From: JANJUB01 sp040081075
GTDB lineage: Bacteria > Armatimonadota > Fimbriimonadia > Fimbriimonadales > Fimbriimonadaceae
Direction: 5' to 3'
Assembly: GCA_040081075.1 (NCBI GenBank)
Contig: JBEBHJ010000003.1
Coordinates: 38,355 to 102,354 of the forward strand
DNA: 64,000 nucleotides
Below the pieces are notes generated by a model, which did not search any database, was not told the DNA's origin, and was given only the letters and a program-made list of their open reading frames with translations. Position 1 is the stretch's first letter, and the number at the start of each line of letters is the position of its first letter. Made by a program: the position numbers and the translations under genes. Of the stretch, positions 46,689-55,850 are shown one piece after another.

Positions 46689-47084
46689 CTAGAACCACTG
46701 TTGGCCGACAACATATTTACTCTGAAAGTCTTCTTCGCTGGCGACGAGGTAGAGAATGCCCTGGATGAGACCGATGGTGCCGGCTACTCCGTAGCCAAGG
46801 CCGCAGGTTACAACTCCGCCAACTAGGCCGATCACCAGGATGATCACGCCCATCTTGATGTTGCCGATATAGAAACCATGAATTCCGAGTCCGCCTAGGA
46901 GAATGCCAAGAATTCCCGCAACTACCTTGTCTTTTTTGGCAGCGGCAACCGGTGCCGGTCCCGTGGGAGGGGGCGGCTGGTAGGCGTTGGCGGCCGGCTG
47001 CGAGTCGAACGGATAGCCGCAACCGGGGCAAACCATTTGGGCTTCAGGAACTGATTGTTTACAAGTTGGACACTCTTTATCCAT
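46689..47084 (-). CDS. TM2 domain protein with zinc ribbon
   Basis: A 131-residue protein. An N-terminal zinc ribbon, CPTCKQ … CPGCGYPF, is followed by a proline-rich linker and a TM2 domain (VAGILGILLGGLGIHGFYIGN … GVIILVIGLVGGVVTCGLGYG). TM2 proteins are small membrane proteins of uncertain role. ATG 47084 is set by the AGGTGTCTCA site; a longer frame upstream is unlikely. Confidence 0.88.
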   Translation of the reverse strand: MDKECPTCKQSVPEAQMVCPGCGYPFDSQPAANAYQPPPPTGPAPVAAAKKDKVVAGILGILLGGLGIHGFYIGNIKMGVIILVIGLVGGVVTCGLGYGVAGTIGLIQGILYLVASEEDFQSKYVVGQQWF

Positions 47085-47204
47085 TGAGACACCTCCAAAT
47101 GCTTTCGCACTCAATTGTTGGGGACGAACCCGCATGCTGGTTTGGCGCAAATACGCTCCGCCAACGCACACACAAGGGAGGTCGCGTTTAGCCGAATCAA
47201 CGGC

Positions 47205-47714
47205 TCAGTCTCCCTTTTCGAGCAAAAGTGAGGCTTCTTCACCCACTTGGTTGACGAAGTAGATGAGATCTTTCAAGTTTTCGACGGTTGGGTCAGTCGA
47301 AGAAGGGTTGGGTGAGAGGAGCGCGCTATCAAAGTGCGCACTGAACCGGATGGCGTAGACGTCGGCCTTATCCTTGTACAGATAAAATGCCCCGAGCTTA
47401 CGGGCGCTGGACGCTGTGAGTAGGAGTTGCTTCTCGGAGGGAGGCGTCTTTCCACAAACCAATACCGTCGTGTAAACCACATGGCTTTGGATGTTTTGCA
47501 AAGTTGTGGCACCCGTAGCAATATAGATTCGTCGCTTACGCCCGTTCAGGTGATCAAATTCTCCAACAAATGAGAGCCCCGACTCACTCTTTGTAAAGTT
47601 CAATTTGGTCGCAGTGAGCGCCGCCATCACTTTAGCTTCGACCTTTGCTTTCGCCTCATCAACTTGCATATGCAGAGCACTGGTTAGGGCGGTTAGGGCT
47701 AGTAATCCTGTCAT
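47205..47714 (-). CDS. hypothetical secreted protein
   Basis: A 169-residue protein with a short hydrophobic N-terminus (TGLLALTALTSALHMQ) that could be a signal peptide. The rest is mixed alpha/beta with no family I recognise. Its ATG overlaps the stop of the upstream gene by one base. The two proteins share length and the pattern of a basic IY(I/V) strand followed by a VY strand, so they may be distant paralogs. Confidence 0.65.
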   Translation of the reverse strand: MTGLLALTALTSALHMQVDEAKAKVEAKVMAALTATKLNFTKSESGLSFVGEFDHLNGRKRRIYIATGATTLQNIQSHVVYTTVLVCGKTPPSEKQLLLTASSARKLGAFYLYKDKADVYAIRFSAHFDSALLSPNPSSTDPTVENLKDLIYFVNQVGEEASLLLEKGD

Positions 47715-48232
47715 CAGAACCTATCCTCGGCGCCGGGGTTTAGCGCTGCCTCAAGGGCGTCACCCGTTACGGCAACGGCGTTGAAATACTCTTTGGCAGC
47801 TTCAGGATTGAGCGAGATTGGAACGGTCAGTCGAAATCGGATTCGGTATAACTTCTGGGCCTCGCTGGGCTGCTCGTAAATGAGCCCACCAATGCCGAGC
47901 CGAGTTAGAAATGTCGTAGTAAGTTGGTCAGCCGGCATGGCATTTGGTGACTCCCACACCAGGCTGTAAACTTCGTTAACCTTTAAAGAGCGGTAATCGT
48001 GGGTCTCTTTGCGAACGTAGATCGTTTGCTTACGTTTTTCGTCAATGATATAGCTGAGTTTATACAGTCCGGTTATATCGGCGTAGGACAACTTTGTTGC
48101 TTTTATCAGATCCCCAATTGGGTCTGGCACTGTTTGCGGTGATCCCTGAATGGCCATCCCAATGGCGGCACAAACGGCAAATGAGAAAGGCATGACGGAG
48201 ATTGGACGATGCGCTGCGCCGATTAGTTTCAT
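47714..48232 (-). CDS. hypothetical secreted protein
   Basis: A 172-residue protein with a signal-peptide-like N-terminus (SFAVCAAIGMAIQ). The mature part (YKLSYIIDEKRKQTIYVRKETHD … YRIRFRLTVPISL) is of unknown family and resembles the downstream gene product in layout. ATG 48232 is close to the divergent GTG 48255; ATG 48193 is a shorter alternative that would still hold the signal peptide. Confidence 0.65.
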   Translation of the reverse strand: MKLIGAAHRPISVMPFSFAVCAAIGMAIQGSPQTVPDPIGDLIKATKLSYADITGLYKLSYIIDEKRKQTIYVRKETHDYRSLKVNEVYSLVWESPNAMPADQLTTTFLTRLGIGGLIYEQPSEAQKLYRIRFRLTVPISLNPEAAKEYFNAVAVTGDALEAALNPGAEDRF

Positions 48233-48254
48233 TCCGCTATGCCAAACTATTCGG

Positions 48255-49661
48255 GTGAAACGGACAACTCTTGGCGTCATCATCGGCAACCGCGGATTCT
48301 TTCCCTCGCACCTTTGTGAAGAAGGGCGCAAGACTATCTTGAAAGTCTTAGAGGAGGAGGGGATTGATGTGGTGATCGTTCCGGAATCTCAGGGGGCATT
48401 TGGGTCGATAGAATCTCTGGGTGAGGCGAGAGCATGTGGTTCGCTCTTTGATGAAAACCGGCACAAGATCGATGGCATTTTGGTTACTTTGCCGAACTTC
48501 GGCGATGAGCGCGCGATTGCCAATGCCATCCGGTTCAGCGGTTTGAACGTGCCGGTCCTGGTGCATGCCTTTGGCGATGACTCAAAGCGCATGACCATCC
48601 AAGATCGGCGCGATAGCTTCTGCGGCAAGATGTCCGCTTGCAACAATCTCACGCAATACGGCATTCCTTTCTCGTTGACTACCCTTCATACCGTTAATCC
48701 TACTTCTGACTCGTTTCGAGCAGACTTGAGGCAGTTTGCGGCTACGTGTCGAGTTGTGAAAGGCCTGCGAAACGCCCGCATTGGCGCAATCGGAGCCCGT
48801 CCGCAAGCCTTCAAAACGGTTCGATTCAGTGAAAAGCTTTTTGAACAATCTGGAATAAGCGTCGAGACCCTAGACCTTTTTGAGCTCATGGGTTGGGCGA
48901 ACAAGCTCACCTCAACCGATGCAGCAGTTAAGGCGAAATTGGAAGAGATCAAGGCCTACACGAAGACGGATGGCATCCCGGATGTAAGCCTGGACAAAAT
49001 GGCTCGGCTAGGAGTCGCGATTGATGGTTGGGTGGAATCTGAGCAACTCAGCGCAACCGCAATACAATGTTGGACCGCGCTTGAGGAGTTTTATGGGGTT
49101 GTCCCATGCACGATCATGTCCATGATGTCGAACAGCCTGATGGCCAGCGCCTGCGAAACCGATATCGCCGGAACCGTTTCTATGTACGCGCTCCAACTCG
49201 CCGCCGGAACGCCTTCTGCCTTGTTAGACTGGAACAATAACTACGGAGAAGATCCCGATAAGTGCGTGGTCTTCCATTGCTCAAATCTCCCTAAAGCCGT
49301 CTTCGCCGATCAAAAGATGGACTACCAGGAGATCATCGCGGGAACGGTTGGTCGGGAAAACACCTACGGCACCATCGTTGGCCGCATGAAAGAATCCCCG
49401 TTTACCTACTGCCGAGTCAGTACGGACGACCGCAACGGTATCGTGCAAGCCTATGTGGGTGAAGGGAAACTCACCAACGATATGCTGAATACATTTGGAG
49501 GCTACGGCGTAGCCCAAGTGCCCTCGCTACAGGCGTTGCTAAAATTCATATGCGAGAACGGCTTCGAGCATCACGTAGCGGCGAACTTGTCGCTCGTCTC
49601 GAAGGGTGTAGCCGATGCGTTTGATAGTTATTTGGGTTGGCACACGTACTTGCACGGCTAG
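48255..49661 (+). CDS. L-fucose/L-arabinose isomerase family protein
   Basis: A 468-residue protein of the FucI/AraA-like fold, close to the L-fucose isomerase-related group. Family stretches are GVIIGNRGFFPSHLCEEGR at the start, VPVLVHAFGD, RDSFCGKMSACNNLTQYGIPF and CWTALEEFYGVVPCTIMSMMSN. Such proteins interconvert aldoses and ketoses, but the sugar is unknown. It starts with GTG 48255; the open frame further upstream overlaps the divergent gene and is not used. Confidence 0.88.
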   Translation: MKRTTLGVIIGNRGFFPSHLCEEGRKTILKVLEEEGIDVVIVPESQGAFGSIESLGEARACGSLFDENRHKIDGILVTLPNFGDERAIANAIRFSGLNVPVLVHAFGDDSKRMTIQDRRDSFCGKMSACNNLTQYGIPFSLTTLHTVNPTSDSFRADLRQFAATCRVVKGLRNARIGAIGARPQAFKTVRFSEKLFEQSGISVETLDLFELMGWANKLTSTDAAVKAKLEEIKAYTKTDGIPDVSLDKMARLGVAIDGWVESEQLSATAIQCWTALEEFYGVVPCTIMSMMSNSLMASACETDIAGTVSMYALQLAAGTPSALLDWNNNYGEDPDKCVVFHCSNLPKAVFADQKMDYQEIIAGTVGRENTYGTIVGRMKESPFTYCRVSTDDRNGIVQAYVGEGKLTNDMLNTFGGYGVAQVPSLQALLKFICENGFEHHVAANLSLVSKGVADAFDSYLGWHTYLHG

Positions 49662-49686
49662 GCGAACGTGCCACAATTAAGGCTCC

Positions 49687-50955
49687 ATGCTTGACCGTCA
49701 TCTCATTCGAAGCCAACCCGACTTGGTGAAGGCTCAAATTGCCCGTAAGGGCCTCACGGCGCCGATTGACGAGATCGTTAAGTTGGACTCGGAATATCGC
49801 GCGCTACGGACCGAAATGGACGAGAAGCGGGCCGAGCAGAACCGGTTCAGCAAAGAAATCGGCGCGCTGATGGCGCAGGGCAAGCGGGATGAGGCCGAGC
49901 AAGCCAAGGCAACCGTCTCGGAGCTTAAGAATGGGCTCCAGCAGGGCGAACAGCGGGAGCGCGAGCTTGAAGAAGCCCTTCACGAACTCGAACTTCAAGT
50001 TCCAAACATGCCCCACGATACTGCTCCCGATGGGAAGAGCGAGGCGGACAACCAGTACGTTCGCGAATGGGGCGAGAAAGTAGAACACGAAGCCGCGACT
50101 CCGCACTGGGATACGGGGGCGCGGCTGAAGTTGTTTGATCAAGAACGCGCCGCCAAGATCAGCGGAAGCGGATTTGCGCTCTACACAGGCTGGGGGGCGC
50201 GCCTCCAGCGAGCGCTGATCAACTTCATGATTGATCACCAGACATTACAAAATGGCTATCTCGATGTGTATCCGCCGTACATCGTAAACCGGGCTTCGCT
50301 CCTCGGAACGGGCCAACTGCCCAAGTTCGAAGAGGACCTGTTCAAAGTGGATGACGATCTGTATTTGATCCCAACCGCGGAGGTCCCAGTAACCAATATC
50401 TACCGAGACGAGATACTCGATGGCGACCAACTCACCCTAAAGATGGCTGCGTTTTCGGGTTGTTTTCGCAAGGAAGCCGGAGCGGCCGGAAAGGACACGC
50501 GTGGAATCCAGCGGATGCACCAATTTGACAAGGTCGAGTTGGTCAAGCTAACCAAGCCAGAGGATAGCTACGATGAGCTTGAGTCGCTAGTAGCGGATGC
50601 CGAAAGCGTGCTCCAGGCCCTTGGCCTTCACTATCGGGTCATGCTGCTTTGCACGAAGGACATGAGCTTTGGCAACGCCAAGTGCTTCGACCTAGAAGTC
50701 TGGGCGCCCGGCGTGGGCAAATACTTGGAGATTTCGAGCTGCTCGAATTTTGAAGCGTTCCAGGCACGACGCGCGGGGATTAGATTCCGGCGGGCCGCCG
50801 GCGAAAAGCCCGAGGTCGTTCATATCCTTAACGGCTCCGGTTTGGCGACCCCAAGGTTGTTTGCGGCCATTTTGGAACAGTGTTTGCAGCCAGATGGAAG
50901 TGTTTTGATTCCGGGTCCGTTGCGCAGCTATGTCGGTACGGATCGGTTGATCTAA
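49687..50955 (+). CDS. serS: seryl-tRNA synthetase
   Basis: A 422-residue class II synthetase that charges tRNA-Ser and tRNA-Sec with serine. The N-terminal arm is a long coiled coil (~30-100, EMDEKRAEQNRFSKEIGAL), followed by the catalytic core with LIPTAEVPVTN, FRKEAGAAGKDTRGIQRMHQFDKVE (motif 2) and LNGSGLATPRLFAAILEQ (motif 3). Both of its special substrates, tRNA-Ser(GGA) and tRNA-Sec, lie in this window. The stop shares CTAA with the convergent queE. Confidence 0.97.
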   Translation: MLDRHLIRSQPDLVKAQIARKGLTAPIDEIVKLDSEYRALRTEMDEKRAEQNRFSKEIGALMAQGKRDEAEQAKATVSELKNGLQQGEQRERELEEALHELELQVPNMPHDTAPDGKSEADNQYVREWGEKVEHEAATPHWDTGARLKLFDQERAAKISGSGFALYTGWGARLQRALINFMIDHQTLQNGYLDVYPPYIVNRASLLGTGQLPKFEEDLFKVDDDLYLIPTAEVPVTNIYRDEILDGDQLTLKMAAFSGCFRKEAGAAGKDTRGIQRMHQFDKVELVKLTKPEDSYDELESLVADAESVLQALGLHYRVMLLCTKDMSFGNAKCFDLEVWAPGVGKYLEISSCSNFEAFQARRAGIRFRRAAGEKPEVVHILNGSGLATPRLFAAILEQCLQPDGSVLIPGPLRSYVGTDRLI

Positions 50956-51632
50956 GTTCCCCGAGAGTTGCCAAACAGGGTGACGTGATACCTCGGCGAT
51001 AGCCGCCAGTTTCGCTCGACGCAAACCGGTGCCAAGAGTCGCTCGCGCCGTGCGAGGGTTTCTGCGTCCGTTCCTTCAGCCATGAGCAAAACTGTCGGCG
51101 ATTCGAGGGGACTTAGCACCTCGTCAATCTCGCTTAGCTGCTGTTCCAGGGCGGCCTCTGGATTTACAACGAATTTGAACTGGCAATGGTAGTGCGCGGC
51201 CAGGTCCTTGATCGGCTGTCGGTTGGCCCGAGTTTCCTGATGTCGCTTGAGCCAAGCGTCACCGATCGGGTCGCTATTTGTCAGTTTTGGACTGATTGAC
51301 ATGAGGTCGCACGGGAGTTCGCGAAAGATCGTCCCAGCGGTTTCAATCGTGATATTATGGCCCCGATCGCGGAGCTTGAGGCAAAGCTCAACCGATGCAT
51401 CGAACAGCATTGGCTCGCCGCCAGTAAGCACGATATGTTCAACTTTATCATAGCTCAAGATTGTATCAATCGACATCACCTGGCCTTCGGGGTTCCAAGA
51501 TGCATAGGGCGTGTCGCACCAGATGCAACGCAAGTTACACCCGCTGACCCGGATGAAAGTGGAAGGCTGGCCCAACCAAATTCCTTCGCCCTGAATGCTC
51601 GTGAAGATTTCGGCGATGCGGAGGCTGGCCAT
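50952..51632 (-). CDS. queE: 7-carboxy-7-deazaguanine synthase QueE
   Basis: A 226-residue radical SAM enzyme of queuosine synthesis that converts carboxy-tetrahydropterin to 7-carboxy-7-deazaguanine. It has SIQGEGIWLGQPSTFIRVSGCNLRCIWCDTP, with the cluster-binding cysteines of CxxxCxxC, then VLTGGEPM and ETAGT. No other queuosine gene is in the window. A CATAAT box lies nine bases before the ATG. The stop overlaps that of serS by four bases. Confidence 0.93.
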   Translation of the reverse strand: MASLRIAEIFTSIQGEGIWLGQPSTFIRVSGCNLRCIWCDTPYASWNPEGQVMSIDTILSYDKVEHIVLTGGEPMLFDASVELCLKLRDRGHNITIETAGTIFRELPCDLMSISPKLTNSDPIGDAWLKRHQETRANRQPIKDLAAHYHCQFKFVVNPEAALEQQLSEIDEVLSPLESPTVLLMAEGTDAETLARRERLLAPVCVERNWRLSPRYHVTLFGNSRGT

Positions 51633-51683
51633 TGTTGCTCTATTATGGATTGATCTCGAAACCCAAGACTAAGGGATACTGAT

Positions 51684-53171
51684 GTGTTGTTTCGCACGTA
51701 TGTAATTGTCATGATTCCCCTCCTTGGCTTGACCCTCGCGTGTGCCCCGGCCTCGATCAGCCAAGTAGAAGTTCCCTTGCCTATGCGAGAGTTTCGTGGC
51801 GTATGGGTGGCGACGGTGGACAACATTGATTGGCCCTCAAAGCGCGGAATTCCTACCGAGCAAGCAATGAGCGAAATGCGGGGCATTCTGGACAAAGCCC
51901 AAATGCTCGGGTTTAACGCCATTATTCTCCAGGTTCGTCCACATGCCGATGCCCTTTATGATTCGAAAATAGAGCCTTGGTCGGAATATCTCACCGGAGC
52001 CCAAGGCAAGGCGCCAGAGCCCACTTGGGATCCACTGGACTACGCCATTCAAGAGGCCCACAAACGGGGCATGGAGCTTCATGCCTGGTTCAATCCATAT
52101 CGCGCCTGGCATCCAGCAGCTAAAGGGCAAAAAGCCTCGAATTACATCGGTAGAACCAATCCGGGCCTCGTCAAGACTTACGGCGTTTATGAATGGATGG
52201 ACCCTTCTGAGCCTGACGTCCAAAAGCGATCCCTGGACGTGATGATGGATGTCGTCAAACGATACGACCTCGATGGCGTCCACATTGACGACTATTTCTA
52301 TCCTTACAAAGTGAAGGACACGGATTTCCCCGACGGCCCAAGCTGGAAACGGTACAAAGACGGCGGCGGCCCGCTCGATCGGGGCGACTTTCGGCGAAAG
52401 AGCGTCGACGATTTCATCCAGAACGTGTACGGTGAGATCAAGAAGGAAAAACCTTGGGTGAAGTTCGGCATCAGCCCGTTCGGAATTTACCGGCCCGGTC
52501 AACCGGCCGGCATTAAAGCGGGGGTTGATCAGTATGCCGATCTTTACGCCGACTGCCTCAAGTGGTTTCGCCTGGGCTGGTGCGACTATCTCACCCCGCA
52601 ACTCTATTGGCCCATAAAACAAACGCCGCAAGCCTATCCAACCTTGCTGAGTTATTGGGCCGAAAACAATCCGATGGGACGCCACCTTTGGCCGGGGAAC
52701 TACAGTGGTCGGACCGATCCTAACAACGGTAACTGGTCGAGCAGCGAAGTCGTGAACCAAATCAAACTGACCCGGGAAAAGGCCGGCGGCAATATTCACT
52801 TCAGCATGAAGTGTTTCATGAAGAACTGGAATGGGATAAGCGATGCGCTTTTGGCGGGTCCCTACTCGACCAAAGCACTTCCGCCCGCATCGCCCTGGTT
52901 AGATTCAAAGGCGCCCGGAACGCCCGTGATCGACCAGGTGAGCTCAACTGATTCGCATTGGAATGTAAGTTGGAAGCCCGCCGATGAGCCGGTTCGTTTC
53001 TACGTTATAGCGACTCTTAAGGAAGGTATTTGGAAGACGCTGTGGACAAGCTCGGAAACGTCCTTGGGAGTCCGAAAAGAGATGGTTGACATCCAGACAG
53101 GTACCTTGGCTATCACCGCCATTGACCGAACTGGAAACGCAAGCAAACCCCTAATCGTCGAATTGAAGTGA
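51684..53171 (+). CDS. GHL10 family glycosyl hydrolase-like protein (YngK-like)
   Basis: A 495-residue secreted protein (signal peptide ending SISQ). The GHL10/DUF187 domain starts with REFRGVWVATVDNIDWPS and continues with GFNAIILQVRPHADALYDS, GMELHAWFNPYRAW, YDLDGVHIDDYFYPY and FGISPFGIYRPG. A C-terminal fibronectin-like segment (PGTPVIDQVSSTDSHWNVSW) follows. The family acts on peptidoglycan or other polysaccharides; the substrate here is inferred. It starts with GTG 51684. Confidence 0.92.
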   Translation: MLFRTYVIVMIPLLGLTLACAPASISQVEVPLPMREFRGVWVATVDNIDWPSKRGIPTEQAMSEMRGILDKAQMLGFNAIILQVRPHADALYDSKIEPWSEYLTGAQGKAPEPTWDPLDYAIQEAHKRGMELHAWFNPYRAWHPAAKGQKASNYIGRTNPGLVKTYGVYEWMDPSEPDVQKRSLDVMMDVVKRYDLDGVHIDDYFYPYKVKDTDFPDGPSWKRYKDGGGPLDRGDFRRKSVDDFIQNVYGEIKKEKPWVKFGISPFGIYRPGQPAGIKAGVDQYADLYADCLKWFRLGWCDYLTPQLYWPIKQTPQAYPTLLSYWAENNPMGRHLWPGNYSGRTDPNNGNWSSSEVVNQIKLTREKAGGNIHFSMKCFMKNWNGISDALLAGPYSTKALPPASPWLDSKAPGTPVIDQVSSTDSHWNVSWKPADEPVRFYVIATLKEGIWKTLWTSSETSLGVRKEMVDIQTGTLAITAIDRTGNASKPLIVELK

Positions 53172-53183
53172 GGACAGTGCAAG

Positions 53184-53654
53184 GTGAAAAGGGTGGGCAG
53201 CCGAAAGATTTCGATTATCTGTTTTTTCCTGGTAGTTCTTGTGGGCGTCGGCATCTACGTCCAACGAACAGCCGAGCGACAGTACGCTTTTCTCCAAGGG
53301 CAAGAGCCTACACTCCGCTTTGCTACGAAAGATTGGACTTGGAAGGTTGTGGGTAAAAACTATAACTGGCGGGCAACCAGCACTCAGACCGAAAAGCAAA
53401 TCGACCAAGAACTGAGTGCACTCCAAGGAAGTGTAGTCAAATCACGTAAGGGTTTTGGGGGCACCAGCGGCCCGAGCCGGTCACTAGAGATCGAGTGGCA
53501 GTTACCAGGTGATCACTATGTAAAACTGATTCCCGCCCAAGAAATCGGAAGAGACAGTATCATCGAGGATCCCAAGTGGAGTCGTGTATCGGTCTATCGA
53601 ATTGTCAAGCCGAGCCCAGTTGACCTATTGATTCGGTGGGTGACCGGCCATTGA
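53184..53654 (+). CDS. membrane-anchored hypothetical protein (paralog pair, first)
   Basis: A 156-residue protein with one N-terminal membrane helix (ISIICFFLVVLVGVGIYV) followed by YAFLQGQEPT and a soluble domain. The next gene encodes a protein of similar design (helix, YPFLHGQSPF, a strand near SQIDQQF/KQIDQEL, and a W-LPGG/W-LPGD segment), so the two arose by duplication. It starts with GTG. No known family. Confidence 0.7.
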   Translation: MKRVGSRKISIICFFLVVLVGVGIYVQRTAERQYAFLQGQEPTLRFATKDWTWKVVGKNYNWRATSTQTEKQIDQELSALQGSVVKSRKGFGGTSGPSRSLEIEWQLPGDHYVKLIPAQEIGRDSIIEDPKWSRVSVYRIVKPSPVDLLIRWVTGH

Positions 53655-54112
53655 AGAACATCAACAACAGTAAGGCTGCCGCGGCCATTATCGCTTGCGG
53701 CGCGCTCGCGCTAGTTTCGTTACAGCTTTCCCTCCCAGAACGAGACCCCTATCCATTTCTTCATGGCCAAAGTCCTTTTGGATCGTTTCGCGAATTTGGT
53801 GGCTCTACCACAATAGCTGGTCGCACTTATTCCTTCAAAAGTGATTTTCTTAAATCTGTGTCGCAAATTGATCAGCAGTTTAAGGTCATAGCAAAGAAGC
53901 CTAAAACTGCGATGAAGCTTGGCCCGAATCAGGAGTATTACATTTGGAGCCTTCCCGGTGGCCGCACAGTCCACGCCAAACCAGCTCGCATCTTGAATGG
54001 CGGAATGCAAGAAGTTCGGCCTGATTGGACGCTCATCATGATTGTCGACGAAAAACCGTCAACGGTCGTGGATCGGGCCAGATACTGGCTTAGAACGCAC
54101 TCACCGTTTTAG
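53651..54112 (+). CDS. membrane-anchored hypothetical protein (paralog pair, second)
   Basis: A 153-residue paralog of the preceding protein. It has an N-terminal helix (AAAIIACGALALVSLQLSL), YPFLHGQSPF, a SQIDQQF segment and IWSLPGGRTV. TTG 53651 overlaps the stop of the first gene by four bases (TTGA); GTG 53636 is an alternative. The function is unknown. Confidence 0.7.
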   Translation: MKNINNSKAAAAIIACGALALVSLQLSLPERDPYPFLHGQSPFGSFREFGGSTTIAGRTYSFKSDFLKSVSQIDQQFKVIAKKPKTAMKLGPNQEYYIWSLPGGRTVHAKPARILNGGMQEVRPDWTLIMIVDEKPSTVVDRARYWLRTHSPF

Positions 54113-54139
54113 CGGGATCGCCAACAGAAAGCTTGAAAG

Positions 54140-55705
54140 TTAAGGATTGATCCTAAAAACACCTGTCTTTGCCCCGCCGCCAGCGGTCGCTGTAACAACC
54201 ACGAGTGTGGGAGTTGTGACTGCGGACGTTAGGATTGAAAATGAAGCCTGGTTCGAGCCAGCTGGAACGGTAACGTTGCCGGGCGCCTCTGCGAACGGCG
54301 AATTGTCAGCGATTCCAATAACGGCACCACCCGGGCCAGCCACGCCATTCATGACCACTCGACACGTCACCGGAGCTCCGCCCGTTGTTTGACTTGGAGC
54401 AAAGGCCAAAGCCGTTGGGTTGAGCGGGATGAGGGTGAGCGATTGCAAGCGTGTGATCGGTCCAAGCGTCGCGGAAATGGTCGTGGTTAAGGGATGCGTC
54501 ACCGGATTGACAGTGACACGGAAAGACGTGGTCACGCGATCCGTCGGGATAATCGCAATCGAAGGAGTAGATACAAGCGAACTGTTATCACCTATCCTAA
54601 AAACAGTATTCGTCGGCCGAACGGATGGCATGGTAACCGTGGCCCGAACCGAGTTCTGCCCGGCAATCGTTGTCTTGTCCAGACTGAACGTGAAGTCCAT
54701 AGTTGCAGACCTCCAAACAATCGCCTCCTTGCGCTGAGTTTGGGTGTTGATAGCGTAGCCGCCGATCACGGTGGTGTTTGCATCACTCCAAACAGAAATC
54801 GCCTCCGACATCGAATAGTGCGCGGGAAGATATGCGTGCAAATCTACCCATGACGCCGCTGTCCCAGTCCACATTCCGGCCCTAACCCTCCCATCGTGAA
54901 GAACACAAGATCCAACCTGCTGCCCACCGTCTACCGAAAACGCGATCGAACTCCTCGCCCCGGCTGGGTTTAGGTCTACCCAAGAGATTGCGGTTCCTGA
55001 CCATAAGCTTGCGTGAGAGTAACGCGAAACAACGGAATGTCCCACTTGCTGGCCACCATCGACTCCAAGCGCATAGGATTGTGATGCGGTCGGCGGATGA
55101 AGGCTCACATATGAAGTTGCCGTCCCGGTCCACAGGCACGCCCCATAGGTTGAGTTAATATTAGCGGCGCCCACCTGTTGAACGCCGTCGGTATCGTACG
55201 CGAAGGACTCGACTGCATTAACAGGATGTAACTCAACCCAAGAGGCTGCCGTTCCCGTCCACATACCCGCCTTTCTTACGTAATTGAATCTAGCGGCGCC
55301 CACCTGAACTCCGTTGAAACTCCGGTGACCCTCCGATCTTGCTGCACCAGTGGGAGTCAAGTTAACATACACGCCGGATGAGCCGCCCCAAAGGGTAGCG
55401 TGATGCTCCTCACCAAACCAAATCGCACCCAACTGATTCGATCCATCGGTTGAAAGCGCATAAGATTGGGTGGATCCAGACGGATTGAGGTTGACCCACG
55501 ACTCTTGAGTACCGCTCCACTTACTAGCGCTCCAGATGCCATTAACCGCAGCGTAGCCCACTTGGCTGCTACCATAAACACCATAAATCGCCGATTCGCT
55601 CGCGCTAGCGGGGTGCAGGTTGGTTGCACTCCATTGACCGAGCCCACAGGCAATAAGGCCACATGAGGAAAGTGCCACGAACCCGGTGCGTATTGCGTTC
55701 TTCAT
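54140..55705 (-). CDS. secreted HAF-repeat-like protein
   Basis: A 521-residue exported protein (signal peptide with SSCGLIACGLG). Residues ~35-325 contain seven repeats of ~42 residues with the pattern SYALSTDGSNQLG … AxMWTGTAASWVDLHP, like extracellular HAF repeats. Residues ~330-521 hold two Ig-like beta domains with TIAGQNSVRATVTM and TGGAPVTCRVVMNG. The start has TATAAT six bases upstream (leaderless candidate). The role is probably a surface or secreted adhesive protein; that is inferred. Confidence 0.85.
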   Translation of the reverse strand: MKNAIRTGFVALSSCGLIACGLGQWSATNLHPASASESAIYGVYGSSQVGYAAVNGIWSASKWSGTQESWVNLNPSGSTQSYALSTDGSNQLGAIWFGEEHHATLWGGSSGVYVNLTPTGAARSEGHRSFNGVQVGAARFNYVRKAGMWTGTAASWVELHPVNAVESFAYDTDGVQQVGAANINSTYGACLWTGTATSYVSLHPPTASQSYALGVDGGQQVGHSVVSRYSHASLWSGTAISWVDLNPAGARSSIAFSVDGGQQVGSCVLHDGRVRAGMWTGTAASWVDLHAYLPAHYSMSEAISVWSDANTTVIGGYAINTQTQRKEAIVWRSATMDFTFSLDKTTIAGQNSVRATVTMPSVRPTNTVFRIGDNSSLVSTPSIAIIPTDRVTTSFRVTVNPVTHPLTTTISATLGPITRLQSLTLIPLNPTALAFAPSQTTGGAPVTCRVVMNGVAGPGGAVIGIADNSPFAEAPGNVTVPAGSNQASFSILTSAVTTPTLVVVTATAGGGAKTGVFRINP

Positions 55706-55814
55706 AAGAACATTATACGCACCGGTTGCGCTTGCTCATATCGTTCGTCGAAAATTCGGAATCCAGGCAAGCGATTTGGAGCCCAATAGTAACACTTACT
55801 GTGCGCCTAAATCA

Positions 55815-55847
55815 ATATCAGGCTCCGGCTTGGCCGGAGCCTGATAT
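55815..55847. terminator. terminator hairpin downstream of the surface repeat-protein gene
   Basis: Perfect 15-bp stem (ATATCAGGCTCCGGC at 55815-55829 and its complement at 55833-55847) with a 3-base loop, placed just after the minus-strand gene ending at 55851. The minus-strand flank TTGATTTA is moderately T-rich. Confidence 0.75.
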
Positions 55848-55850
55848 CGA

